Origin: CAYLHS01 sp964594235
Lineage (GTDB): Bacteria > Actinomycetota > Acidimicrobiia > Spongiisociales > UBA4744
Direction: 5' to 3'
DNA length: 5,017 bases
NCBI GenBank assembly: GCA_964594235.1
Contig: CAZQMF010000088.1
Coordinates: 1-5,017, forward strand
Shown here one piece after another: positions 1-4,946 of the stretch (positions are counted from its first letter, which is position 1; each line of letters begins with the position of its first letter). Under the pieces are notes generated by a model. That model was not told where the DNA came from and did not search any database. It saw only the letters and a program-made list of their open reading frames with translations. The position numbers and the translations under genes were made by a program.

Positions 1-46
1 CGCGCCGCCAGCGTTCGTCCTGAGCCAGGATCAAACTCTCCAACGT
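1..46 (-). rRNA. rrs: 16S ribosomal RNA, 5' end only (partial)
   Basis: Read on the minus strand, positions 39 down to 20 give AGAGTTTGATCCTGGCTCAG, the near-universal 5' signature of bacterial 16S rRNA (the 27F primer site). It is followed by GACGAACGCTGGCGGCG, a continuation typical of Actinobacteria and some other Gram-positive phyla. The mature 5' end is placed at about 46 by analogy with E. coli, where seven bases precede AGAGTTTGAT; the true end could differ by several bases. The gene runs off the left edge, so the rest of the 16S and any 23S or 5S genes lie outside. Identity is certain, the exact end is not. Confidence 0.97.
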
Positions 47-59
47 ACAGATACGAGAT

Positions 60-73
60 CGCCTCGAAAGGCG
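60..73 (-). other. small hairpin with UUCG loop in the 16S leader
   Basis: On the rRNA strand this reads CGCCT-UUCG-AGGCG, a perfect 5-bp stem closed by a UUCG loop, ending about 14 nt before the mature 16S 5' end. It belongs to the transcribed leader and may help fold the precursor or mark the region near the RNase III processing stem. The partner strand beyond the 16S 3' end is outside the window, so the processing stem itself cannot be seen. The loop-closing pair is U-A rather than the extra-stable C-G. Confidence 0.5.
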
Positions 74-108
74 TTCCCTTGACCTGTCAGAGAGATTGCT
101 CCACATTG

Positions 109-133
109 TGTCCCGGCTTGACAACCCGAGACA
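109..133 (-). other. leader hairpin in pre-16S rRNA
   Basis: On the minus strand TGTCTCGG (133-126) pairs with CCGGGACA (116-109), an 8-bp stem with one U-G wobble and a 9-nt loop. It lies in the transcribed rrn leader between the boxA-like element and 16S. Probably a structural element of the precursor; no specific function can be assigned. Confidence 0.45.
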
Positions 134-139
134 CGCTGG

Positions 140-168
140 AGTACGTCCATCCCTGAGGATGGATTACT
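140..168 (-). other. leader hairpin in pre-16S rRNA
   Basis: A 7-bp perfect stem (TCCATCC at 163-157 with GGATGGA at 152-146 on the minus strand) closes a 4-nt loop. It is extended by a second 4-bp stem, AGTA with TACT (168-165 with 143-140), across a small 1x2 internal loop. It lies just downstream of the boxA-like element, where a boxC or RNase-processing structure is often found in rrn leaders. Confidence 0.5.
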
Positions 169-180
169 GACTTACTATGG

Positions 181-200
181 CACGCTGTTCAGTTGTCAAG
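181..200 (-). promoter_or_regulatory. boxA-like rRNA antitermination element
   Basis: The minus strand reads CTTGACAACTGAACAGCGTG. This closely resembles the conserved leader element of actinobacterial rrn operons (form TTGNNAACTCAATAGTGTG) and the Firmicute TTGAAAACTGAACA boxA. In E. coli, boxA recruits NusB and S10 so that RNA polymerase reads through the rRNA operon. It lies 9 nt downstream of a strong hairpin, giving the usual boxB-then-boxA order. The TTGACA inside it looks like a -35 box, but the matching -10 candidates are poor (TAGTAA at 16 bp, CATAGT at 14 bp), so I read it as an RNA element. Recognition is from memory of the family pattern, not an alignment. Confidence 0.65.
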
Positions 201-209
201 GAGCCCGGA

Positions 210-233
210 GGTCCAGGCATGGTGACCTGGACC
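210..233 (-). other. boxB-like hairpin at the start of the rrn leader
   Basis: GGTCCAGG (233-226 on the minus strand) pairs perfectly with CCTGGACC (217-210), an 8-bp stem with an 8-nt loop. It sits immediately upstream of the boxA-like element, as the boxB hairpin does in nut-like antitermination sites. The stem also begins at the predicted start site of the proximal rrn promoter, so it may form the very 5' end of that transcript. Confidence 0.6.
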
Positions 234-237
234 GCTC

Positions 238-266
238 ATTGTACCAGAGTACGGCGCGTCCGGCGG
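238..266 (-). promoter_or_regulatory. candidate proximal rrn promoter (P2)
   Basis: On the minus strand the -10 box TACAAT (243-238) matches the TATAAT consensus at five of six positions and has an extended TGG just upstream (TGGTACAAT). The -35 region at the normal 17-bp distance (266-261) reads CCGCCG and does not match TTGACA. The promoter would therefore depend on its extended -10 or on an activator. Predicted start is about 232-233, exactly at the first base of the boxB-like hairpin. A 19-bp palindrome covers the -35 position. Confidence 0.5.
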
Positions 267-272
267 ACGCGC
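254..272. repeat. perfect 9-bp inverted repeat over the P2 -35 region
   Basis: GCGCGTCCG (254-262) and CGGACGCGC (264-272) are perfect reverse complements around a single central G. The repeat lies between the two candidate rrn promoters and covers the -35 position of the proximal one. It could be a protein-binding operator or an RNA hairpin in transcripts from the distal promoter. As RNA, the central bases would have to stay open to form a loop, shortening the stem to about 8 bp. Confidence 0.6.
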
Positions 273-294
273 TCCCGCGCCGAGGCCCGGGAGC
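271..294. repeat. inverted repeat at the predicted P1 start site
   Basis: GCTCCCG (271-277) pairs with CGGGAGC (288-294) across a 10-nt loop. It abuts the preceding 19-bp palindrome, sharing bases 271-272. On the rRNA strand the stem starts at about the predicted first base of transcripts from the distal promoter, so those transcripts could begin with a hairpin. It is GC-rich, so a chance origin cannot be excluded. Confidence 0.45.
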
Positions 295-298
295 GAGA

Positions 299-327
299 AC
301 TGTAACGCATTCACCCACGAAGTCCAA
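299..327 (-). promoter_or_regulatory. candidate distal rrn promoter (P1)
   Basis: On the minus strand, TTGGAC (327-322) and TACAGT (304-299) are separated by 17 bp. The -10 fits TANNNT and matches TATAAT at four of six positions; the -35 shares TTG with the consensus. The predicted start is near 292-294. Tandem promoters are usual for rrn operons. The promoter overlaps the oppositely directed hydrolase promoter at 310-339, so its -35 lies inside the spacer of the other. Confidence 0.45.
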
Positions 328-339
328 AACACATAGGAT
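310..339 (+). promoter_or_regulatory. promoter of the alpha/beta hydrolase gene, leaderless type
   Basis: TTCACC (310-315) and TAGGAT (334-339) are separated by 18 bp. The -10 fits the actinobacterial TANNNT pattern. It ends 7 bp before GTG 347, so transcription should start at or within one base of the start codon, giving a leaderless mRNA. No Shine-Dalgarno sequence is present, in agreement. The promoter faces the distal rrn promoter and overlaps it. Confidence 0.55.
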
Positions 340-346
340 CGGTCGC

Positions 347-1249
347 GTGCACTGGCTCGACAGGCTCGCTTCACTACTCATGACGAGGGCTCGCACCCGC
401 ATCTTCCCCGACGGGTGGGGCGACCTTCCGGCTGCATCCTCAACAGTGAACCCCATCGACATCGAGTGGCTCTCCACCACCCGGAAGGAATCGCTCGAGG
501 TGCTCGACGGGACCTTCTCTTCTCCCGCCCCGCTGCCACCCCGGGCCGCCATCGGCCATGTCCGGTGGTACCGACCGGAGAAATCGCGGGGTCTCTGTCT
601 TCTGCTTGCCGCCTCAAACGAGGAGGGCTATGACCGCAGAGCGCCCCTTGCTCGGAGGCTCGCGGCCGAAGGTATAGGGTCGCTCCTGCTGGAGAATCCC
701 TACTACGGGGCACGTCGGGTTCACCAGGAGTCTCCACCGGTCCGAACCGTAGGCGAGCTTCTGACGATGGGTTCGGCCGCCGTTCAAGAGGCACACGGGC
801 TTCTTCTCGGAGTCGAGCATGACGGGATTGCCGGCGTGTCCGGGTACTCCATGGGTGGAAACATTGCTGCGCTCGTTGCTGCCACCCACCCGTATCCCAT
901 CGTCGCTGTTCCGTTGGCTCCTTCTCCCTCGCCTGCGGTCGTCTTCACCGAGGGCCTCCTGTCTGCCTTCGTCGACTGGAGCTCTCTCGCATGCTCGCGA
1001 TCCGAGTTGGCCGACATTCTCGATCGCATCTCCGTTCTCGCCCTCCCTCCCCCCGTCCGGCCCGATCTCGCGATCATCGTCGCTGCGCGCGGTGACGGCT
1101 ACATCCCTGCGTCCGCCGTCGAGTCCCTACACAGGCATTGGTCCGGTTCGGAGCTTCGATGGGAGCCCGGCGGCCATGTCTCACTCGCGACGATCGGGCG
1201 GTCGCGCCTGGTTCGAGCGATTGTCGATGGGTTCAACCGAGCAGTTTGA
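347..1249 (+). CDS. alpha/beta hydrolase, ABHD18 (DUF2048)-like
   Basis: A 300-residue serine hydrolase fold protein. It shows family landmarks in order: N-terminal LDRLASLLMTRARTRIFPDG (4-23), resembling the human ABHD18 N-terminus; LLLENPYYGARR (113-124); the nucleophile elbow GYSMGG with Ser168; VFTEGLLS (199-206); ARGDGYIP with presumed catalytic Asp250; and EPGGHVS with presumed catalytic His277. The full Ser-Asp-His triad is present. I see no signal peptide or membrane segment, so it is probably cytosolic. I chose GTG 347 because homology begins there and a -10 box lies 7 bp upstream; ATG 239 would place the start inside the rrn promoter, and ATG 380 would cut off conserved residues. 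Human ABHD18 is mitochondrial and, as I recall from recent reports, acts on cardiolipin; the bacterial substrate is unknown and a lipid ester is only a guess. The gene is divergent from rrn and overlaps tyrS tail-to-tail by 17 bp. Confidence 0.85.
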   Translation: MHWLDRLASLLMTRARTRIFPDGWGDLPAASSTVNPIDIEWLSTTRKESLEVLDGTFSSPAPLPPRAAIGHVRWYRPEKSRGLCLLLAASNEEGYDRRAPLARRLAAEGIGSLLLENPYYGARRVHQESPPVRTVGELLTMGSAAVQEAHGLLLGVEHDGIAGVSGYSMGGNIAALVAATHPYPIVAVPLAPSPSPAVVFTEGLLSAFVDWSSLACSRSELADILDRISVLALPPPVRPDLAIIVAARGDGYIPASAVESLHRHWSGSELRWEPGGHVSLATIGRSRLVRAIVDGFNRAV

Positions 1250-2411
1250 CGAACCGGCGCTTTCCGACCTGGATCGTCGTTCCCTTCAGGACGTCACGGC
1301 TCACCTCGAGGACATGCACCGTCTCACCGTCGAGCTTCACGCCAGCCTGGTCGATCAGACGCCTCGCCTCCGAGGACGAGCCGACGAGACCTGCGCTCTT
1401 CAGCAGCGCAGGGAGGTAGATGAGATCTCCTGCAGGGAGGATGAACTCCGGCACGTCTTCGGGTGGCCGGTGCTCCTTGAACACCTGGTCGAAGCCCCGC
1501 TCCGCTGCTGACCCGCTCCCCTGGCCGTGATAGATGTCCACGATTGTTCGTGCCAGGCGCCGCTTCGTGTCGGCCGGATGCAGGGTTCCGGCCGAGAGAC
1601 CCGCGTCGAGGCGGGAGACCTCCGTCGGGGGCACGTCGGTGCAGAGCTCGAAGTAAGGCACGATCTGCTCGTCCGGAATGCTCATCACCTTGCCGAACAT
1701 ATCGCCGGGTTCATCATCGATTGCTATGTAGTTGCCGAGCGACTGCGACATCTTCTGGACACCATCCGTCCCAATGAGCAGTGGCATGGTGAAAGGGATC
1801 TGAGCCTCCTGACCGGAGCGCTCCTGGAGCACCCGGCCCATCATCAGGTTCCAGAGCTGATCCGAACCTCCCAGCTCGACGTCCGCTTCGACGGCGACCG
1901 AGTCCATTCCTTGAAGCAGCGGGTACAGGAACTCCATCAGGGAGATCGGCGCCTGGTTGTGATACCGCTGTGCGAAGTCACTCCGCTCGAGCATCTGTGC
2001 CACGGTCACCTGCGACGTGAGCTCGAGGATCTTCGCCATATCCAGATCGGCCAGCCACTCCGAGTTGCGCCTGACCTCCAACGGCTCGGGAAGGAGAATC
2101 GTGGCGAACTCATCGAGGATCCGCTCGACGTACCCATTTACTTCCTCCACCGAAAGCCGCGGTCGAGTTTCGCTCTTGCCCGACGGGTCGCCGACCTGAG
2201 CGGTGAAATCGCCGATGATCAGCACCGCAGTGTGGCCGAGCTCCTGGAACTGCCGAAGCTTGCGAAGCACCACTGCCCACCCGAGAGTGATGGCGGGCGC
2301 GGTGGGATCGACACCGAGCTTGACCCGAAGCGGCCGGCCCCGGTCGAGGCGCTCCTTCAAGGCCTCCTCGGTCACGACCCGTTCGGTTCCCCGAAGGAGT
2401 TGGTCGAGCAT
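1233..2411 (-). CDS. tyrS: tyrosyl-tRNA synthetase (TyrZ-type)
   Basis: Class I synthetase that charges tRNA-Tyr with tyrosine in the cytosol. The 392 residues follow the family throughout: KLGVDPTAP (31-39), a Rossmann core with IIGDFTAQVGDPSGKS (65-80), the tyrosine-pocket motif YPLLQGMD (163-170; Tyr163, Gln167, Asp170), GGSDQ (181-185), the KMSKS loop as KMSQS (220-224), and a C-terminal S4 RNA-binding domain from about 330 to the end. It is slightly shorter than the usual 400-425. The HIGH signature, normally HLGH in DPTAPDIHLGH, reads TLGW (42-45), so both histidines are replaced. ATG 2411 is the only reasonable start: an in-frame TAA lies four codons upstream, no Shine-Dalgarno is visible, and a -10 box sits 6 bp before it. 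It is divergent from the PBP gene and convergent with the hydrolase; no terminator hairpin separates the convergent pair. Confidence 0.97.
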   Translation of the reverse strand: MLDQLLRGTERVVTEEALKERLDRGRPLRVKLGVDPTAPAITLGWAVVLRKLRQFQELGHTAVLIIGDFTAQVGDPSGKSETRPRLSVEEVNGYVERILDEFATILLPEPLEVRRNSEWLADLDMAKILELTSQVTVAQMLERSDFAQRYHNQAPISLMEFLYPLLQGMDSVAVEADVELGGSDQLWNLMMGRVLQERSGQEAQIPFTMPLLIGTDGVQKMSQSLGNYIAIDDEPGDMFGKVMSIPDEQIVPYFELCTDVPPTEVSRLDAGLSAGTLHPADTKRRLARTIVDIYHGQGSGSAAERGFDQVFKEHRPPEDVPEFILPAGDLIYLPALLKSAGLVGSSSEARRLIDQAGVKLDGETVHVLEVSRDVLKGTTIQVGKRRFVKLLG

Positions 2412-2417
2412 GTGCCG

Positions 2418-2423
2418 AGGTTA
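2418..2423 (-). promoter_or_regulatory. -10 box of tyrS, leaderless type
   Basis: TAACCT on the minus strand fits TANNNT and is followed by six bases (CGGCAC) and then the tyrS ATG, the spacing expected for a leaderless transcript. There is no convincing -35 box at 17-19 bp and no Shine-Dalgarno. No T-box leader fits in the 98 bp between tyrS and the divergent PBP gene, so tRNA-sensing T-box control of the kind found on many Firmicute tyrS genes is unlikely. Confidence 0.5.
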
Positions 2424-2509
2424 GTGGGCCGTCCTCAAATGCCAGAGTTGTAGGCCGCAGTCAGTACCCTGGTAGTCGAAGGCTCGTCGCGCTGGCGAGC
2501 CCCGAACTC

Positions 2510-4897
2510 ATGAGACGCTGCCTGCCATTCCTCATCGGACTCTCCCTCGCTGTCGCGTCGTGTGCCATCGCACCCATCCAAGACCCCGGGCTCGGAACCC
2601 GGGGCCTCACAACGGTCGTGTATGCCTCGGATGGCAGTGTCCTCGCCCAGTGGCACGCTGAGGAGGACCGGGCACTGGTCACCTACGACGAGCTTCCTGA
2701 TTCGTTGATCAACGCTGTCGTCGGGATCGAAGACGAACGTTTCTGGACACATGCAGGTGTCGATCTGCGCGCGCTCGCGCGAGCGATCGTCGACAATCTG
2801 GACTCCGGGGGCGTTGTCGCAGGCGCCTCGACGATTACGCAGCAGTATGTCAAGAATGTCATCCTGACGCCCGAGGTGACCGTGCAGCGCAAGCTCACCG
2901 AGGCCGCTCTGGCCCTTCGTCTCGAAAAGACCCTCACCAAGAAGCAGATTCTCGAACGGTACCTGAATACGGTCTACTTCGGGGACGGTGCCTACGGCGT
3001 CGGTACGGCGACCGCCCACTTCTTCGGAAAGGCCCCGTCCCAGCTCACAGTTGGAGAGTCGGCACTCCTTGCAGGACTCATCCAATCCCCGTCCGACACA
3101 GATCCGTACCGCCATCCAGAGGCGGCGCTTGCCAGACGACGAGTGGTCCTCAACAAGATGGTCGAGTTGGGCTCGCTCTCCGAGGATGAAGCCAGGGCCG
3201 CCGACCAGGAGCCTCTCACCCTTCGGCCACGGGACACGAACAACCACGATCGCTACCCCTACTTCACCGAAGAGGTCAAGCGGCTGCTCCTGGACGACCC
3301 GACGATCGGAGCCACGGCTCAGGACCGCTACAACGCGCTCTTCAGAGGTGGACTACGCATCTATACCACGCTCGATCCTATTGCCCAGGAGGCAGCCCAC
3401 TCGGCCATCAACGACGTTCTGAAGGATGCCACACCGGACGCTGCGCTCGCCGCCATCGATCCGCGAACAGGCCATGTTGTCGCACTCGTTGGGGGGAAGG
3501 ACTTCTACGATCCCGACAACACTCACGCCCAGTTCAACCTCGCCGTCCAGGGTCGTAGACAGGCCGGTTCGTCATTCAAACCGTTTGCGCTGGCAGCCGC
3601 ACTCGAAGATGGCTTCTCGCTCGATTCGGTGTTCAAGGGGGGTCAATCAATCACGGTCCAGACTGATTCGGGTCCCTGGTCGGTGGAGAACTATGACGGT
3701 GCCACATTCCCCGACCTGACGCTCCTCGAGGGAACCGTCTTCAGTGTCAACGTGGTCTATGCGCAGGTCGCTCGAGCAGTCGGCGCCCAGCATGTCGTCG
3801 ACGTTGCGGAAGCCGCCGGTATCACCAGCGACCTGCAACCGTATCCCTCGCTCGTACTTGGCGCGCAAGAGGTTTCCCCGTTGGACATGGCATCGGCGTA
3901 CGGAACCTTCGCATATGACGGGGTTCACGTGGACCCGATCTTCGTCACCGCTATCGATACCAACGAAGGGGTGAACATCTGGGAGCCGGTTCCGATCGTC
4001 ACCCAAGCGATGGCCGGTGATGTTGCACAGCAGGTGACGGCGGCGCTCACTGAGACCGTCCGTCGCGGGACAGGCCAACAGGCCAAGATCGGACGGCCCA
4101 TCGCCGGCAAGACCGGCACTTCGCAGGAACATCGAGATGCCTGGTTCGTCGGGTACACACCCGAGCTCTCCGCGGCCGTGTGGGTGGGCTATGCGGAGGG
4201 CCAGATACCGATGGAACCGCCGAACACCCCATTCACGATCACTGGAGGGACCTGGCCGGCCCAAATCTGGTCACGATTCGCCTCTGTCGCTCTGGGCGGA
4301 ACACCATACGGGCAGCTGGCCGAAGCCGACACCGATGGGATGGTCAGCGTCGAAATCGATCTCTCAACCGGGTTCCTCGCCGGCCCATACTGCCCGCGAT
4401 CCCACGTCGCCAGGATTCGCGTTCCCGCCGACCAGGTTCCCACGGTCGTCTGCCCCGTCCACAACCCGGCCGGGGTAGTCGAAGCCGGGGCCTCCGCCGT
4501 CCCAGATGTGATCGGCATGGACCTGGGCTCTGCTGTAGAGGCCCTCACCACGGCCGGCTTTGGGAACCGAATCGAGTGGAAGGACGGCGGGTCACTCGCC
4601 CAGGGAACCGTGTTCAACCAGGCACCGTCGGGGGGTTTCCCTGCCGAATCCGGCAGCTCCGTGACGCTGACCGTCGCTGGGCCGGAACCGGGTTCCGTAA
4701 TACCCTCTCTCGTTGGCTTCCCCCTCGGGCAAGCGGTACAAGACCTGGAGGACATCGGCGTTGGCGTCAAGGTCATTACCCAAGCCGAGGCGGACCCGAA
4801 CGATGCCGCCCGTCGAACCGGGGTCGTTTGGAAGCAGGACCCTGCGGCCGGAGCGGCCGCAGACGGTACAACCGTCACCCTGTGGGCGAATCCCTGA
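2510..4897 (+). CDS. class A penicillin-binding protein (PBP1A/PonA-like) with two PASTA domains
   Basis: Bifunctional peptidoglycan synthase of 795 residues acting outside the membrane. Glycosyltransferase family 51 domain, about 50-240: EDERFWTHAG (74-83, catalytic Glu74), GASTITQQYVKN (105-116), RKLTEAALALRLEK (127-140), YFGDGAYGVGTA (156-167), ESALLAGLIQSPS (183-195). Transpeptidase domain, about 310-600: SSFK with active-site Ser354 and Lys357, SVN (412-414), KTGT (534-537). All catalytic motifs are intact, so both activities are expected. Two C-terminal PASTA repeats, about 662-724 and 729-795, probably bind peptidoglycan or muropeptides. A cysteine pair (Cys628, Cys648) precedes them, as in some actinobacterial homologues. 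The N-terminus is unusual: MRR, a short hydrophobic run and VASC (15-18), a lipobox-like site, instead of a cytoplasmic tail and full membrane anchor. ATG 2510 gives this signal directly; only a weak GGCGAG lies upstream and I see no clear promoter. The gene is transcribed alone and ends at a terminator. Confidence 0.96.
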   Translation: MRRCLPFLIGLSLAVASCAIAPIQDPGLGTRGLTTVVYASDGSVLAQWHAEEDRALVTYDELPDSLINAVVGIEDERFWTHAGVDLRALARAIVDNLDSGGVVAGASTITQQYVKNVILTPEVTVQRKLTEAALALRLEKTLTKKQILERYLNTVYFGDGAYGVGTATAHFFGKAPSQLTVGESALLAGLIQSPSDTDPYRHPEAALARRRVVLNKMVELGSLSEDEARAADQEPLTLRPRDTNNHDRYPYFTEEVKRLLLDDPTIGATAQDRYNALFRGGLRIYTTLDPIAQEAAHSAINDVLKDATPDAALAAIDPRTGHVVALVGGKDFYDPDNTHAQFNLAVQGRRQAGSSFKPFALAAALEDGFSLDSVFKGGQSITVQTDSGPWSVENYDGATFPDLTLLEGTVFSVNVVYAQVARAVGAQHVVDVAEAAGITSDLQPYPSLVLGAQEVSPLDMASAYGTFAYDGVHVDPIFVTAIDTNEGVNIWEPVPIVTQAMAGDVAQQVTAALTETVRRGTGQQAKIGRPIAGKTGTSQEHRDAWFVGYTPELSAAVWVGYAEGQIPMEPPNTPFTITGGTWPAQIWSRFASVALGGTPYGQLAEADTDGMVSVEIDLSTGFLAGPYCPRSHVARIRVPADQVPTVVCPVHNPAGVVEAGASAVPDVIGMDLGSAVEALTTAGFGNRIEWKDGGSLAQGTVFNQAPSGGFPAESGSSVTLTVAGPEPGSVIPSLVGFPLGQAVQDLEDIGVGVKVITQAEADPNDAARRTGVVWKQDPAAGAAADGTTVTLWANP

Positions 4898-4920
4898 GCC
4901 GAAGCCCGAGGGGCTTCGGC
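4898..4920 (+). terminator. intrinsic terminator hairpin, possibly bidirectional
   Basis: GCCGAAGCCC (4898-4907) pairs perfectly with GGGCTTCGGC (4911-4920) around a 3-nt loop, a 10-bp GC-rich stem; the A of the PBP stop codon can add an eleventh pair with T4921. It starts directly after the stop codon. There is no strong T-tract on either side, as is common in high-GC actinobacteria. It would also suit the end of a minus-strand gene stopping at 4940. Confidence 0.85.
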
Positions 4921-4925
4921 TGTCA

Positions 4926-4946
4926 TCAGTCTTCAGTCTTCAGTTC
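4926..4946. repeat. three tandem copies of a 7-bp unit
   Basis: TCAGTCT (4926-4932), TCAGTCT (4933-4939) and TCAGTTC (4940-4946) lie head to tail; the third copy differs in its last two bases. The repeat follows the terminator. Each unit reads TGA on the minus strand, and the 7-bp period puts the three stops in three different frames. Confidence 0.85.

Noticed and set aside
181..200. TTGACA as the -35 of a third rrn promoter
   Set aside because: The -10 candidates are weak or wrongly spaced, and the whole 20-mer matches the boxA-type leader element better.
239..346. Longer hydrolase reading frame starting at ATG 239
   Set aside because: The extra 36 residues are Arg/Pro-rich with no family match, and the ATG lies in the rrn -10 box. 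Homology and the -10 spacing favour GTG 347.
196..794. Minus-strand open frames opposite the hydrolase gene and rrn promoter region
   Set aside because: No family features; they overlap the rrn leader or the hydrolase coding strand and have shadow-like composition.
1527..2453. 308-residue open frame on the plus strand, antisense to tyrS
   Set aside because: It lies opposite a well-supported synthetase gene, its translation is low-complexity and rich in Arg, His and Leu, and no family is recognisable; a shadow of GC-rich coding DNA.
2412..2509. Promoter for the PBP gene (TTGTAG and TACCCT or GGTAGT candidates)
   Set aside because: No pair combines good boxes with acceptable spacing, so I did not list a promoter although one probably lies here.
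2435..3247. 270-residue open frame on the minus strand, antisense to the PBP gene
   Set aside because: It runs opposite conserved glycosyltransferase motifs, would cover the tyrS promoter, and shows no recognisable domain.
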